Positions 11,601 to 20,113 of a DNA stretch of 64,000 bases are shown piece after piece. Position 1 is the first letter of the stretch, and the number at the start of each line of letters is the position of its first letter. Position numbers and translations under genes: made by a program. The stretch comes from Paracoccus onchidii (GTDB lineage Bacteria > Pseudomonadota > Alphaproteobacteria > Rhodobacterales > Rhodobacteraceae). The notes beneath the pieces were generated by a model that had not been told where the DNA came from, did no database searches, and was given only the letters and a program-made list of their open reading frames with translations. The DNA lies in the NCBI RefSeq assembly GCF_028294535.1, contig NZ_JAQBIE010000005.1, positions 162,433 through 226,432 on the forward strand, written 5' to 3'.

Positions 11601-11763
11601 CGCCCGATTCATCGCGCAAGGCATTGAGCGTGTCAGTCATTTCACGGCCCGCGAAACGGACCTGACCCAGCAAGCGCCAGTCGAGGCCCTCGCGCCGTTC
11701 AAGCAAGACAGCTTCATGCGTGAAGCTCATGGCAAATTCAGGGGCGGCGGCGTGTTGGTTCAT
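8662..11763 (-). CDS. Large bitopic envelope protein: GspL-like N-domain, Pro/Ala-rich linker, GspC/PulC-like C-domain
   Basis: 1033 residues with no single family I recognise across its length. Residues 1-150 resemble the actin-like cytoplasmic part of GspL/PilM-type proteins: a VLVIPDDQILYTTLTVP strand followed by an ALEAATPYKANELAFDW helix and a VAAVARRTLEEAEDFA segment. Residues about 344-364 are one membrane helix (MMGGLLVALLLVMWVFGG). Residues 365-860 are low-complexity Pro/Ala/Thr/Ser with recurrent RPxxRP boxes, and 861-930 is an Ala/Arg/Gln/Glu-rich predicted helix. The last 75 residues (RTQIIGTIGAGKASRALVRL... LRLGDKINGGTITDI) look like the homology-region domain of GspC/PulC. The type II secretion comparison is my own pattern match. 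The gene is co-transcribed with the antiporter. No other secretion genes are nearby. Confidence 0.7.
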   Translation of the reverse strand: MNQHAAAPEFAMSFTHEAVLLERREGLDWRLLGQVRFAGREMTDTLNALRDESGDISGHPDTVLVIPDDQILYTTLTVPVGADTLAAVSQALEAATPYKANELAFDWCPSETGDIEILRVAAVARRTLEEAEDFARSQGFVPSGFVARPEDERFDGQPDFGLISDLAQETTRRPFSEPDLTRARVTAPEIDPPKVAPTPAELPELDTVPEDATAEQAAPSIAGTSPVNACPISRIIPHHHPAAARAANVRPPVEQPEVTPARSEPTEPAAAPVRESAVIRHGDPKHGDSKHGDPRIAAPRPMSPRAEAVHNRAAEARAKRAGQAQPDQQAQSALLSRLRGYSPGKLTSMMGGLLVALLLVMWVFGGKPTADIATQDTVPDVTEPAADQTEPPLDDDPVSDTGAGITTDAPVPPAPAATEQTPTAAPVADPIQSSTTETELTADLSDADMSNDATGPDQPLGADTSVVETAPETATVEAVAPETATPGTAVAEQPSPQSGASQETPAQDALTQALSEALTSTVEQAVQPTSTEPDTAAVSGPAANGDAVATTAANPAPRANTGPTSRLRSSARPRDAAPARANIPANSDRIPTVPVNPLPYEQRSQPEPPRVSGARPPSRPAASASPAPASQSPATQPSTLRAPETQPTATPASAPAASARPPSRPASLSRLEEGSISEDGARTYLTASEQAFIKQLMQDLRTAQAGQPGLSAGERDLIRLADVRPTRRPVSISRSSENAVRAAVAEAVATAQRPPPRRDTERAATPTASTAATQTTVRGSSRPPARPGSIASRRDSDPGPGNASLSSGAVEDAIAAAVASSNALPGAVALTALSTSALPPRRGERDDQTNRQAAAPTADDLRAAAKAQENEAALAEQRRIDAELQAQAEARARARAQADAQAEARARAQAEARARAQAQAEAQAAAARKQNYTPPEAENEPEVKTALPTGRGQGSAAQAATVKDGIQLSRTQIIGTIGAGKASRALVRLSNGKIITLRLGDKINGGTITDIGQSRITFVKGGRTQQLSVLSGK
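10881..10925. repeat. Three copies of a 15-bp tandem repeat inside the 1033-residue gene
   Basis: Three successive 15-base units of the type TGGGGTCCCCGTGCT, the second and third with small differences. They encode HGDPK / HGDSK / HGDPR on the minus strand, about 45 residues cytoplasmic of the membrane helix. Each unit is in frame, so copy-number change would lengthen or shorten the linker without disrupting the protein. Confidence 0.8.
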
Positions 11764-11964
11764 TTTATGGTTCGCTGCTCGGATCTGATCGTGGTGCCCT
11801 TATGGAAGGCGTTGCCGCGATATGGTGGATTACACAATATTTACCGCAATTGCTGGTATGAGAAAAGCACATCTGGCGTATCTGTGAACGCATTTTTATG
11901 GACCTTCCCGGGTTAAGCGGCGAAGGTCGCAAAAGTGCTTTCATTTGCCAAAAGGACCTTGTCG

Positions 11965-12816
11965 ATGAACCTGTATCCAGCGCAGTTGGGCCGAACGGCC
12001 CTGATCGCTTCCACCGCCTTTGCGCTTTGGGCAACCGGGCCTGCGGATGCAGGTCATGGCGATGACGGGCCGATTCGCCATGCGGTCGAAACCTGTCGCG
12101 CCGATCAGGGCAGGCTGACGGTGACGGGGCAAGGGGAATCCCGGATGGCGCCCGACATGGCCCAGATTCAGGTTGGTGTGACGGTGCAGGCCGATACCGC
12201 ATCCGAAGCCATGTCACAAAATTCACAGCAACAGGCCTCGGTGATCGAAGCGCTGAAGAATGCGGGCGTCGAGGCCAAGGACATTCAGACATCCGGTCTG
12301 GATCTGAGCCCGATGCGCAACTACGGGGACAACCGTTCATCCGAAGTCACCGGCTACCAGGCGCGGAACATGGTGTCGGTGCGCGTCAATGAAATTGCAA
12401 GTCTGGGAACGGTTCTGGATGCGCTGGTTGATGCCGGGGCCAATGAGATCAATGGCATTTCCTTCGGGCGCGAGGACAGCGCGCAGGCCACGGATGATGC
12501 AAGGCGTTCGGCCGTCGCGGATGCCCGCCACAAGGCCGAGTTGCTGGCCGAAGCAGCCGGCCTGACCCTGGGATCGGTGTTGCGGATCGATGATTCCGCG
12601 CAATCGGGGGGTGGCCCGCGTCCGATGATGATGCGCGCCGAAGCCGACATGTCCCATAGCGTCCCGGTCGAAGCCGGTGAGGTCGGATTTGGGGCGCAGG
12701 TGCAGATGGTGTTCCAGTTGGTCGATGAAAATGCCTGCCCGCATATGCCTCATCGCAAGAAAGGGCATGACCATGATGATCATCCGGCCCCCGATGGCGA
12801 TGAAGCCCCGGAATAA
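11965..12816 (+). CDS. Secreted SIMPL-domain (DUF541) protein
   Basis: A 283-residue periplasmic protein of the SIMPL/DUF541 family (E. coli YggE-like), linked in the literature to oxidative and membrane stress but without a known biochemical activity. A signal peptide occupies residues 1-30 (LIASTAFALWATGPADAGHG). The domain runs from GRLTVTGQGESRMAPDMAQI at about residue 50 to the VQMVFQLVDE strand at about 255. The tail is rich in His and Asp (KKGHDHDDHPAPDGDE) and could bind metal. The chosen ATG has AAAGGA about 7 bases upstream. It is monocistronic and convergent with the sulfhydrylase gene. Confidence 0.85.
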   Translation: MNLYPAQLGRTALIASTAFALWATGPADAGHGDDGPIRHAVETCRADQGRLTVTGQGESRMAPDMAQIQVGVTVQADTASEAMSQNSQQQASVIEALKNAGVEAKDIQTSGLDLSPMRNYGDNRSSEVTGYQARNMVSVRVNEIASLGTVLDALVDAGANEINGISFGREDSAQATDDARRSAVADARHKAELLAEAAGLTLGSVLRIDDSAQSGGGPRPMMMRAEADMSHSVPVEAGEVGFGAQVQMVFQLVDENACPHMPHRKKGHDHDDHPAPDGDEAPE

Positions 12817-12860
12817 GGACAGCGGCGCGCGGTGCGCCCGAGTTGGATACCCAATTGCGA

Positions 12861-12886
12861 AACGGGCGGCATTTTTGCCGCCCGTT
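12861..12886. terminator. Bidirectional terminator between SIMPL and sulfhydrylase genes
   Basis: Hairpin AACGGGCGGCA-TTTT-TGCCGCCCGTT, perfect 11-bp arms, lying between two convergent genes. Confidence 0.8.
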
Positions 12887-12915
12887 CAAATTCCGAAAAC
12901 CGGTTCGCGATGTCG

Positions 12916-14202
12916 TCAGGCGGTTGCCTTGGACAGCGCCTGATCCAGATCGGCGATCAGGTCATCGGGGTTCTCGATCCCGATCGACAGGCGCAGAACT
13001 TCGGGGGCCGCACCGGCGGCACGCTGTTGGTCTTCGGTCAGTTGGCGATGGGTGGTCGATGCCGAGTGGATCACCAACGAGCGGGCATCACCCAAATTCG
13101 CGACATGGCTGAACAACTCCAGTGAATCCACCAGTTTGACAGCCGCGTCATAACCGCCCTTGATGGAAAAGGTGAACAGAGATCCCGCGCCCTTGGGATA
13201 CAGGCGCGCGGCCGTCTGGTGCCAGGGCGATGAGGCCAGCCCTGCATAGGTGACCGATGTGACCCGGGCGTCCTTTTCCAACCATTCCGCAACCTTCTGG
13301 GCATTTTCGACATGGCGCGGCATCCGCAGGCCGAGCGTCTCGATTCCCATCAAGGTATAATGTGCCCCTTGTGGATTCATGGTCATGCCCAGATCCCGCA
13401 AGCCAATCGCGATGCCGTGGAACGTGAAGGCCAGCGCGCCGAATGTCTCGTGGAACTTCAGCCCGTGATAGGCGGGTTCTGGGGCCGACAGGCTGGGGAA
13501 TTTGTCGCTGGCGGACCAGTCGAACTTTCCGCTGTCGACGACCACGCCGCCGGTGACGGTGCCGTTTCCGGTCATGAACTTGGTCAGGCTGTGAACGACC
13601 AGTGTTGCGCCCATTCCGATGGGGCGGCACAGGAACGGGGTCGCCAGCGTGTTGTCCACGATCAGCGGGATACCAGCATCGTCCGCAACCTTGGCGACGG
13701 CGGGAATGTCGGTGACATAGCCACCGGGATTCGAAATCGATTCGCAGAAGATCGCACGCGTGTCGTCGTCAATGGCGTCGCGCAGCGCATCCATGTCATC
13801 AAGATCGACAAATTTGGCCGACCAGCCAAATCGCTTGATGGTGTGGCTGAACTGGGTGACGGTGCCCCCGTAAAGGCGGGTCGAGGCGATGATGTTCTTG
13901 CCCGGCCCCATCAGCGGGAACAACGCCAGCAACTGCGCCGCGTGACCTGACGAACAGCATACCGCACCTGCTCCGCCTTCCAGCGCCGCGACCCGGTTTT
14001 GCAACGCTGATACCGTTGGGTTGGTCAGGCGCGAATAGATATAGCCGACCTCTTGCAGGTTGAACAATCGCGCGGCGTGATCGGCGTCGCGAAATTGATA
14101 GGACGTGGATTGGTAAATGGGCACCTGGCGGGCGCCCGTCGCGGGATCGGCTTCGGTGCCGGCATGAATTGCCAGTGTGTCAATGTCGTAATTTTCGGCC
14201 AT
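12916..14202 (-). CDS. metY: O-acetylhomoserine (thiol)-lyase / sulfhydrylase
   Basis: A 428-residue PLP enzyme of the Cys/Met metabolism (cystathionine gamma-synthase-like) family, MetY subtype. It makes homocysteine directly from O-acetylhomoserine and sulfide. The N-terminus (IDTLAIHAGTEADPATGA, then VPIYQSTSYQFRD) and the PLP-lysine region (VVHSLTKFMTGNGTVTGG, Lys near residue 210) are typical. The insertion-containing length of about 430 distinguishes MetY from shorter CGS/CGL enzymes. The second of two ATGs is preferred because GGAG is six bases upstream of it. No SAM riboswitch was recognised in the 84-base upstream gap. Confidence 0.9.
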   Translation of the reverse strand: MAENYDIDTLAIHAGTEADPATGARQVPIYQSTSYQFRDADHAARLFNLQEVGYIYSRLTNPTVSALQNRVAALEGGAGAVCCSSGHAAQLLALFPLMGPGKNIIASTRLYGGTVTQFSHTIKRFGWSAKFVDLDDMDALRDAIDDDTRAIFCESISNPGGYVTDIPAVAKVADDAGIPLIVDNTLATPFLCRPIGMGATLVVHSLTKFMTGNGTVTGGVVVDSGKFDWSASDKFPSLSAPEPAYHGLKFHETFGALAFTFHGIAIGLRDLGMTMNPQGAHYTLMGIETLGLRMPRHVENAQKVAEWLEKDARVTSVTYAGLASSPWHQTAARLYPKGAGSLFTFSIKGGYDAAVKLVDSLELFSHVANLGDARSLVIHSASTTHRQLTEDQQRAAGAAPEVLRLSIGIENPDDLIADLDQALSKATA

Positions 14203-14286
14203 GTCCATCTCCGTTCGTGTCGCGCGCAGACTAGTCTTGCAAGCGCCTGCACGGCAATGTTGTTTTTCATGCCCCTGATCCGGGCC

Positions 14287-15126
14287 TTAACGCTGCCGCC
14301 GTGCCATGAAGGCCAGCTTTTCAAACAACGCGACATCCTGTTCGTTCTTCAGCAACGCACCATGCAGGCGCGGCAGGATCTCGCCCGCATCACGGCGCAG
14401 GTCACCGGGCGTCAGATCTTCCGCCAGGATCAGCTTCAGCCAGTCCAGCAATTCGCTGGTCGAAGGTTTCTTTTTCAGACCGGGCGCTTCGCGCAATTCG
14501 AAAAACTGCGTCAGGGCCTCGTCCAGAAGGCGGGGTTTGATCGACGGGTAATGAACATTCACGATCGAACGCAGGGTTTCAGCGTCGGGAAACCGGATGT
14601 AATGAAAAAAACAACGGCGCAAAAACGCATCGGGAAGTTCTTTTTCATTGTTCGAGGTAATGATAACCACCGGGCGATGAAAAGCGCGAACGGTTTCGCC
14701 GGTTTCATAGACATGAAACTCCATGCGATCCAGTTCCTGCAAAAGATCGTTGGGAAACTCGATATCCGCCTTGTCGATTTCGTCGATCAACAGAACGACC
14801 TTTTCGCCGGCTTCGAAAGCCTGCCACAATTTGCCCTTGCGGATATAATTCGCAACGTCATGGACCCGCGCATCGCCCAGCTGGCTGTCGCGCAACCGGC
14901 TTACCGCGTCATATTCATATAATCCCTGCTGGGCCTTGGTGGTTGATTTGACATGCCATTCGATGATCGGCAGGCCCAGTCCGCCGGCGACCTGGCGCGC
15001 AAGCTCGGTCTTGCCGGTGCCCGGCTCACCCTTGACCAGAAGGGGGCGCTCAAGCGTCACGGCAGCGTTCACGGCAATCGAAAGCTCGGGCGGGGCGATA
15101 TATTTTTCAGTTCCTGAAAATTGCAT
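14287..15126 (-). CDS. MoxR-type AAA+ ATPase
   Basis: A 279-residue AAA+ ATPase of the MoxR class, which usually act as chaperones that insert metals or assemble complexes together with a von Willebrand factor A protein. Walker A is GEPGTGKTEL near residue 37, Walker B is VVLLIDEIDKAD near residue 110, and sensor 1 is VVIITSNNEKELP near residue 155. The ATG at 15126 has GGAGAG five bases upstream; longer in-frame upstream sequence lacks such a site. The gene downstream is metY rather than the expected VWA partner. It is divergent from dksA. Confidence 0.88.
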   Translation of the reverse strand: MQFSGTEKYIAPPELSIAVNAAVTLERPLLVKGEPGTGKTELARQVAGGLGLPIIEWHVKSTTKAQQGLYEYDAVSRLRDSQLGDARVHDVANYIRKGKLWQAFEAGEKVVLLIDEIDKADIEFPNDLLQELDRMEFHVYETGETVRAFHRPVVIITSNNEKELPDAFLRRCFFHYIRFPDAETLRSIVNVHYPSIKPRLLDEALTQFFELREAPGLKKKPSTSELLDWLKLILAEDLTPGDLRRDAGEILPRLHGALLKNEQDVALFEKLAFMARRQR

Positions 15127-15305
15127 CAAAACTCTCCTTTTCCGTGAAAAGCTTGCGGAAATGCGCCTTCCATGCTGCATGCGCGAAGCAAATTGCACGA
15201 AACGCACAAATAGCGGCTACTGGGCTAGTGACAAGGCTTTGATCATACTTTATGGGGGCCGTAAGGTGCCGGAAACAAGACCCGCCCGGCGCCGCCGGAG
15301 GACCT

Positions 15306-15728
15306 ATGAAAGCCCAAACCTTCCTTCCACAAGATTACCGCCCCGCTGAGGACGAGCCGTTCATGAATGAACGCCAGCTCGAATATTTCCGTCGGAAGCT
15401 GGAGGCTTGGAAGCAAGAACTTCTCGATCAATCTGCCGAAACCTTGGAAGGGTTGCAGGACAGCGCCCGTTCCGTTCCCGACTTGGCCGATCGCGCCAGC
15501 GAGGAAACCGACCGCTCGCTTGAGCTGCGCACCCGTGATCGCCAGCGCAAGCTGGTAAGCAAGATCGATGCCGCGATGCGCCGGATCGAAACCGGGGAAT
15601 ATGGCTACTGCGAGCGCACCGGCGAACCGATCAGCCTGAAGCGGCTGGACGCGCGACCGATCGCGACCATGACGCTGGAAGCGCAGGAAAAGCACGAGCG
15701 TCGCGAACGTGTGCATCGCGACGACTGA
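15306..15728 (+). CDS. dksA: RNA polymerase-binding transcription factor DksA
   Basis: A 140-residue DksA that binds the secondary channel of RNA polymerase and, with ppGpp, redirects transcription. The coiled coil runs over residues about 20-95 with the acidic tip DLADRA (DxxDxA pattern). The C-terminal globular part is EYGYCERTGEPISLKRLDARP. Of the four zinc cysteines of E. coli DksA only the first is retained; the others are Thr, Thr and Ala. Single- or two-cysteine DksA proteins are known from Rhodobacter and Pseudomonas and can still function. GGAGG lies five bases before the ATG. Confidence 0.93.
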   Translation: MKAQTFLPQDYRPAEDEPFMNERQLEYFRRKLEAWKQELLDQSAETLEGLQDSARSVPDLADRASEETDRSLELRTRDRQRKLVSKIDAAMRRIETGEYGYCERTGEPISLKRLDARPIATMTLEAQEKHERRERVHRDD

Positions 15729-15737
15729 CCTCGGGTG

Positions 15738-16868
15738 ATGACGACCCGTCTGACCGGGCGCGACATCGCGATCGTCGGTGGCGGTATCGCGGGACTGACG
15801 GCCGCGCTGGCATTTGCGCAGCGCGGCGCACGGGTCACGGTTCATGAACGTGCGCCTGCGATCACAGAAGTCGGCGCGGGGTTGCAGATCTCGCCCAATG
15901 CCATGCGGGTTCTGCGCGCCCTTGGTCTGGAGGCGAGGTTTCAGGATGTCTCGCTGCGCAGCCATGGCGTTCAACTGAATGATCAACGCGGCAGACCGGT
16001 CGCCCGGTTGAATATGTCGCGCCATCGCCCTCATGATGAATTCCGGTTGGTGCATCGGGCGAGGTTGATTGAACTGCTCCATGATGCCGCCTTGCAGGCG
16101 GACGTTCAGATTCGGCTGGGGCATGAGGTATCCAAAGCTCCTGCGGCATCCTTGGTTGTTGGTGCGGATGGTTTGCACAGCCAGATCCGCAAGGCGCTGA
16201 ATGGCCGCGAAGTGCCTTTCTTCACCCATCAGACCGCCTGGCGCGCCGTGATTGCCGATGATGCGGCGCCGATCGGCGAGGCACAAATATTCATGGGTCC
16301 GCGCTGCCACATCGTCAGCTATCCTCTGGCGAACGGATTTCGAAATATCGTCGCCGTTCAGGAACGACATGAATGGCAGCAAGAGGGGTGGACTCAGCGC
16401 GGTGATCCGGCACGGCTGCGATCAGAATTCGCGGGTTTCGGCGGTCCGGTGCCGGATTGGCTGGGCAGGGTCCGGGATTGCGGCATCTGGGGGTTGTTTC
16501 GACATCAGGTCGCCCGAAACTGGCAAGATGGCCGCCATGTCATCATCGGTGACGCGGCGCATCCGACGCTGCCTTTCATGGCGCAAGGCGCGGTGATGGC
16601 GATCGAGGATGCCTGGCAATTGGTGGCGGCGCTGGACAGTGAAGGGGATCAGGCGGCTGCGCTATCTCGTTTTGAAACGACACGCAGGCCGCGCGTGCAG
16701 CGCATTGTGGACGCTGCCAATGCCAATGCGCGAAATTATCACATGACCGGCGTCAGGAAGATCGCAGGCCATACGGCGTTGCGGATGATTGATCGCATTT
16801 CGCCCGCGATCCTGTTGCGCCGGTTCGACTGGCTGTATGATTATGATCCCGTTGCGGACAGGATCTGA
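15738..16868 (+). CDS. FAD-dependent aromatic-ring monooxygenase (salicylate hydroxylase-like)
   Basis: 376 residues of the class A flavoprotein monooxygenase family (FAD_binding_3). The N-terminal dinucleotide motif IAIVGGGIAGLTAALAFAQRG lies at residues 9-29, the DG motif SLVVGADGLHSQIRKAL near 138, and the FAD-ribityl GD motif HVIIGDAAHPTLPFMAQG near 270. It probably hydroxylates a small aromatic acid using NAD(P)H and O2, but the substrate cannot be read from the sequence. It starts 9 bases after dksA, so it may be co-transcribed. A GTG one codon earlier is an alternative start and no strong ribosome site separates them. It converges on glmM. Confidence 0.85.
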   Translation: MTTRLTGRDIAIVGGGIAGLTAALAFAQRGARVTVHERAPAITEVGAGLQISPNAMRVLRALGLEARFQDVSLRSHGVQLNDQRGRPVARLNMSRHRPHDEFRLVHRARLIELLHDAALQADVQIRLGHEVSKAPAASLVVGADGLHSQIRKALNGREVPFFTHQTAWRAVIADDAAPIGEAQIFMGPRCHIVSYPLANGFRNIVAVQERHEWQQEGWTQRGDPARLRSEFAGFGGPVPDWLGRVRDCGIWGLFRHQVARNWQDGRHVIIGDAAHPTLPFMAQGAVMAIEDAWQLVAALDSEGDQAAALSRFETTRRPRVQRIVDAANANARNYHMTGVRKIAGHTALRMIDRISPAILLRRFDWLYDYDPVADRI

Positions 16869-16894
16869 CCCGGATCCTGCCCGCCACTGATCGA

Positions 16895-18238
16895 TCAGGC
16901 CGCGCGTTCGACAGCAGCCACGATTTCATCGACCACCTGATGCAGGGTCGCCTCGTCCTCGGCCTCGGCCATGACGCGGATCAGGGGTTCGGTGCCCGAT
17001 TTACGAATAAGAACGCGACCGGTACCTGCCAGCCTGGCTTCGGCACCCGATATGACCGATTTCACGGCATCCTCTGCCAGCGGATCGGCGCCGGCCGTAT
17101 AGCGCACATTCTTCAGCAATTGCGGCACCGGCTGGAACTGGTTCGCCAGTTCGCTGGCAGCCAGACCAGTATCGGACAGGGCGGACAGGAATTGCAATGC
17201 TGCAATCAGTCCGTCGCCGGTCGTGGCGTAATCGGTCATGACGATATGGCCGGATTGCTCGCCGCCCAGGTTGAAGCCCGACTCGCGCATGCGTTCGACA
17301 ACGTAGCGGTCGCCGACACGGGTCCGTTCCAGGCGTAATCCCTGACCTTGCAGGAAATGTTCCAGTCCCAGATTGGACATGACAGTTGCCACCAATGCAT
17401 CGCCGCGCAGACGCCCCTGTTTCGCCCATCGTGACGCCAGCAGCGCCATGATCTGGTCCCCATCGGCGATACGGCCCTGTTCATCGATGATGATGACCCT
17501 GTCGGCATCGCCGTCCAGCGTGATTCCCAGATGGGCTCCATGAGCCTGAACAGCGCCGGCACAGGTCTGGGGATGTGTGGATCCGACCCCATCATTGATA
17601 TTGAACCCGTTAGGCTCGACCCCCAAAGGGATGACTTCGGCGCCCAGTTCCCACAACACTTCGGGTGCGGCGCGATATGCCGCGCCATGCGCGCAATCGA
17701 TCACGACCTTCAATCCATCCAGGCGCTGGCCGGAAGGGAATGTGGTTTTGGCATATTCGACATAGCGACCGCGCCCGTCATCGATACGTTTCGCGCGTCC
17801 GATATTCCGGGGCTGGGCAGGATCGATGTCACCGCCAACGATGGCCTCGATTTCGCTTTCGGCATGATCGGACAGTTTGAAACCGTCGGGTCCGAAAAAC
17901 TTGATGCCATTGTCTTCGGCGGGGTTATGGCTGGCTGAAATCATGATGCCCAGATCCGCGCGCATCGATCGGGTCAGATAGCCGACAGCGGGTGTCGGAA
18001 CCGGCCCCAGCAGCAGAACATTCATTCCGGTCGAAGTCAGACCGGCGGTAAGCGCGTTTTCAAGCATATAGCCTGACAGGCGGGTGTCCTTGCCAATGAC
18101 CACGCGGTGACGATTGCGCCCGTCGCGCCGGAAGAAACGCCCGGCAGCCGCGCCCAATCGCAGTGCCATTTCGGCTGTCATGGGGTGGGTGTTGGCGCGT
18201 CCGCGCACACCATCGGTGCCAAATAGCTTTCTGCTCAT
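16895..18238 (-). CDS. glmM: Phosphoglucosamine mutase
   Basis: A 447-residue enzyme that converts glucosamine-6-phosphate to glucosamine-1-phosphate for UDP-GlcNAc, peptidoglycan and LPS synthesis. The start [13 protein letters not shown] is diagnostic. The phosphorylated serine lies in ISASHNP (Ser103), the Mg2+ loop is DGDADR near residue 242, and the C-terminal [14 protein letters not shown] phosphate loop is present. Its ATG overlaps the folP stop by four bases (ATGA), so it is translationally coupled as the last gene of folB-folP-glmM. The folP-glmM order is widely conserved in proteobacteria. Confidence 0.96.
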   Translation of the reverse strand: MSRKLFGTDGVRGRANTHPMTAEMALRLGAAAGRFFRRDGRNRHRVVIGKDTRLSGYMLENALTAGLTSTGMNVLLLGPVPTPAVGYLTRSMRADLGIMISASHNPAEDNGIKFFGPDGFKLSDHAESEIEAIVGGDIDPAQPRNIGRAKRIDDGRGRYVEYAKTTFPSGQRLDGLKVVIDCAHGAAYRAAPEVLWELGAEVIPLGVEPNGFNINDGVGSTHPQTCAGAVQAHGAHLGITLDGDADRVIIIDEQGRIADGDQIMALLASRWAKQGRLRGDALVATVMSNLGLEHFLQGQGLRLERTRVGDRYVVERMRESGFNLGGEQSGHIVMTDYATTGDGLIAALQFLSALSDTGLAASELANQFQPVPQLLKNVRYTAGADPLAEDAVKSVISGAEARLAGTGRVLIRKSGTEPLIRVMAEAEDEATLHQVVDEIVAAVERAA

Positions 18239-19227
18239 TCCTGTGCTGCCTCTGTGTTCTTGTTGACGGCCTGCCACAGCCGTATTCCCTGCCTGATATC
18301 CGCGACATCATGGACACGATGAATCTGCACGCCCTGATCAATGGCGGCAAGGGTCAGCGCCAATGTTCCGGCCATGCGATCGTCCGCCTTGTCAGCCCCC
18401 CCGATCGTGCCGATGAACCGCTTGCGCGATACGCCCAGCAGGATCGGACATCCCAGCCCATGATACAGTGAAATTCGCCGCATGATGGCAAGATTATGCG
18501 CCTGGGTCTTGCCGAATCCGATCCCCGGATCGATCACGATCCGGTGGAGGGGGATTCCTGCCGATCGGGCATGTTCGATACGTTGTTCAAGTGCGTCATA
18601 CACATCCAGCAGCACGTCGTCATAGCTGGGATTGTCCTGCATCGTCCGGGGCACGCCTTGGGCATGCATCAGACAGACCGGCACCGCATTCTGCGCGACG
18701 ACATCAGGTATCGCCGGATCGTAATCGAATCCCGAAACGTCATTGACCAGACCGGCCCCCGCTTTCAAGGCCGCGGCGGCGACATCCGCCTTGCGGGTGT
18801 CGATGGAGATCGGCACATGCCCACGCATTGCCCGGATCACAGGATCGATACGGGAGATTTCCTCGGCGCAATCGACATCAACGGCACCCGGTCGCGTGGA
18901 TTCTCCGCCGATGTCAAGGATCTCCGCTCCGGAAGCCAGAAGGTTTTCGGCCTGTTCAACCGGGTCATAGCTTCCACCATCCGAAAAGCTGTCCGGCGTG
19001 GCGTTGACGATCCCCATCAAGCGCGGTTCATCCAGGGTCAGACCCAGCAATTGGGAACGCGGACGTGTCAATGCCTGCAATACCTCGTCGGGCGCGGTAT
19101 CCACAATGACCGGAGGCCGGCCCCGCTGCAGCTTCTCAAAGGTTGAAAACCCGCACCATCCCCCGGCCAGACACCAGGTCCCGCCATGTGACACAGGTAT
19201 GGGACGGTAGTAGATTCTGGAATGCAT
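18235..19227 (-). CDS. folP: Dihydropteroate synthase
   Basis: A 330-residue enzyme that condenses 6-hydroxymethyl-dihydropterin pyrophosphate with p-aminobenzoate, the sulfonamide target. The TIM-barrel motifs are clear: [17 protein letters not shown] near residue 70, [14 protein letters not shown] near 98 and [14 protein letters not shown] near 237. About 65 residues precede the first motif, longer than the E. coli enzyme; this extension seems usual for Rhodobacterales. No strong ribosome site is visible and folB ends 26 bases upstream. It is the middle gene of folB-folP-glmM. Confidence 0.94.
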   Translation of the reverse strand: MHSRIYYRPIPVSHGGTWCLAGGWCGFSTFEKLQRGRPPVIVDTAPDEVLQALTRPRSQLLGLTLDEPRLMGIVNATPDSFSDGGSYDPVEQAENLLASGAEILDIGGESTRPGAVDVDCAEEISRIDPVIRAMRGHVPISIDTRKADVAAAALKAGAGLVNDVSGFDYDPAIPDVVAQNAVPVCLMHAQGVPRTMQDNPSYDDVLLDVYDALEQRIEHARSAGIPLHRIVIDPGIGFGKTQAHNLAIMRRISLYHGLGCPILLGVSRKRFIGTIGGADKADDRMAGTLALTLAAIDQGVQIHRVHDVADIRQGIRLWQAVNKNTEAAQE

Positions 19228-19253
19228 GGTGATGCCCGTAAAAACCGGTTGCC

Positions 19254-20060
19254 CTAGATCAGCTTCGCGCGGCGCAGTGAAATGGCGAATTGTGGCGGAG
19301 CCTTTGGCAAAGGATGATTGTCGGGCAGTGCAAAATCAACCGAAAGCGCCTGCAACCTTTCGGCAAGCCAGAAGGCCAGAGACGCCTGCGCGTCACCCGC
19401 ATCGACATGATCGCCGGCCAGGCGGGCAGGCGCCCAGACAACAGTGCTGTCGGTGTCGATGGCGTGGTCCAGCTCGGTCCGACTTCTTGCAACCGACAGC
19501 CCAAGCCTGTCCGCCAGCGCCCAGGCAGCCTGATCGATGGCAAGAAGATCGATCTGTCTTTGGCTGCTCGAACCAACCGGGCGGGGATGTGGCGGATATG
19601 GTGGCAGGATGATGGTCGCGATTTCCGTGTCGGTTCGGGCAGGTTGGTCCCAGACCAGCACACGCCAGGTGCGCGCGGTCTGGGCAAGGGCGATCCGACC
19701 CGATTTGCGCCGGATCGAAACCCCCAATGCGCCCGGCCCGCGATCCAGTTTTTCGACGCAAACGTCGATCATGGCCGCGGCCGGGTGGCCCAGCACCTCG
19801 GCGGCGATGCGTTCCGCCAGCGTTTCGACCAGATCATATCGTTGATCGGACAAAGCGTTTTCGACAGCCTGCGTCAGCACATCATAGGACAGGATGCTGT
19901 CTACCTCATCCCCTTTGCCCGACACGGTTTCGCGCAGTTCAACGCAGAGATTGAAGCGCAATCGCTGCGTCTGTCCGCGTTCGGATTGAAAGGCGCCGAT
20001 TTCGGCAGAGATGACGTAGTCGCGAAGGTGAAGTCGATCAGGCTGTTCCATGGCAGCCAT
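19254..20060 (-). CDS. folB: Dihydroneopterin aldolase with unassigned C-terminal extension
   Basis: 268 residues. The first 120 match FolB, which cleaves 7,8-dihydroneopterin to the hydroxymethyl pterin: LHLRDYVISAEIGAFQSERG, the DVLTQAVENAL helix and the LVETLAERIAAEVL helix with the catalytic-region VCVEKLDRGPGALG. Residues about 125-268 form a second region (WRVLVWDQPARTDTEIATII... ARLAGDHVDAGDAQASLAFWLAERLQAL) that I cannot assign. Typical FolB is about 120 residues long. The extension has none of the HPPK (FolK) motifs I would expect. It heads the folB-folP-glmM operon. The start could be MAAMEQ (20060) or MEQ (20051). Confidence 0.88.
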   Translation of the reverse strand: MAAMEQPDRLHLRDYVISAEIGAFQSERGQTQRLRFNLCVELRETVSGKGDEVDSILSYDVLTQAVENALSDQRYDLVETLAERIAAEVLGHPAAAMIDVCVEKLDRGPGALGVSIRRKSGRIALAQTARTWRVLVWDQPARTDTEIATIILPPYPPHPRPVGSSSQRQIDLLAIDQAAWALADRLGLSVARSRTELDHAIDTDSTVVWAPARLAGDHVDAGDAQASLAFWLAERLQALSVDFALPDNHPLPKAPPQFAISLRRAKLI

Positions 20061-20113
20061 TCACAGCAAATCGCGCGGGCAGACAAGCCCGCCCACGCGA
20101 TAAACATGTGAAA

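Noticed and set aside
14203..14286. SAM-responsive riboswitch before the sulfhydrylase gene
   Set aside because: The 84-base gap does not show the conserved SAM-II or SAM/SAH pairing and sequence blocks. Only a short palindrome AGACTAGTCT (14228-14237) is present.
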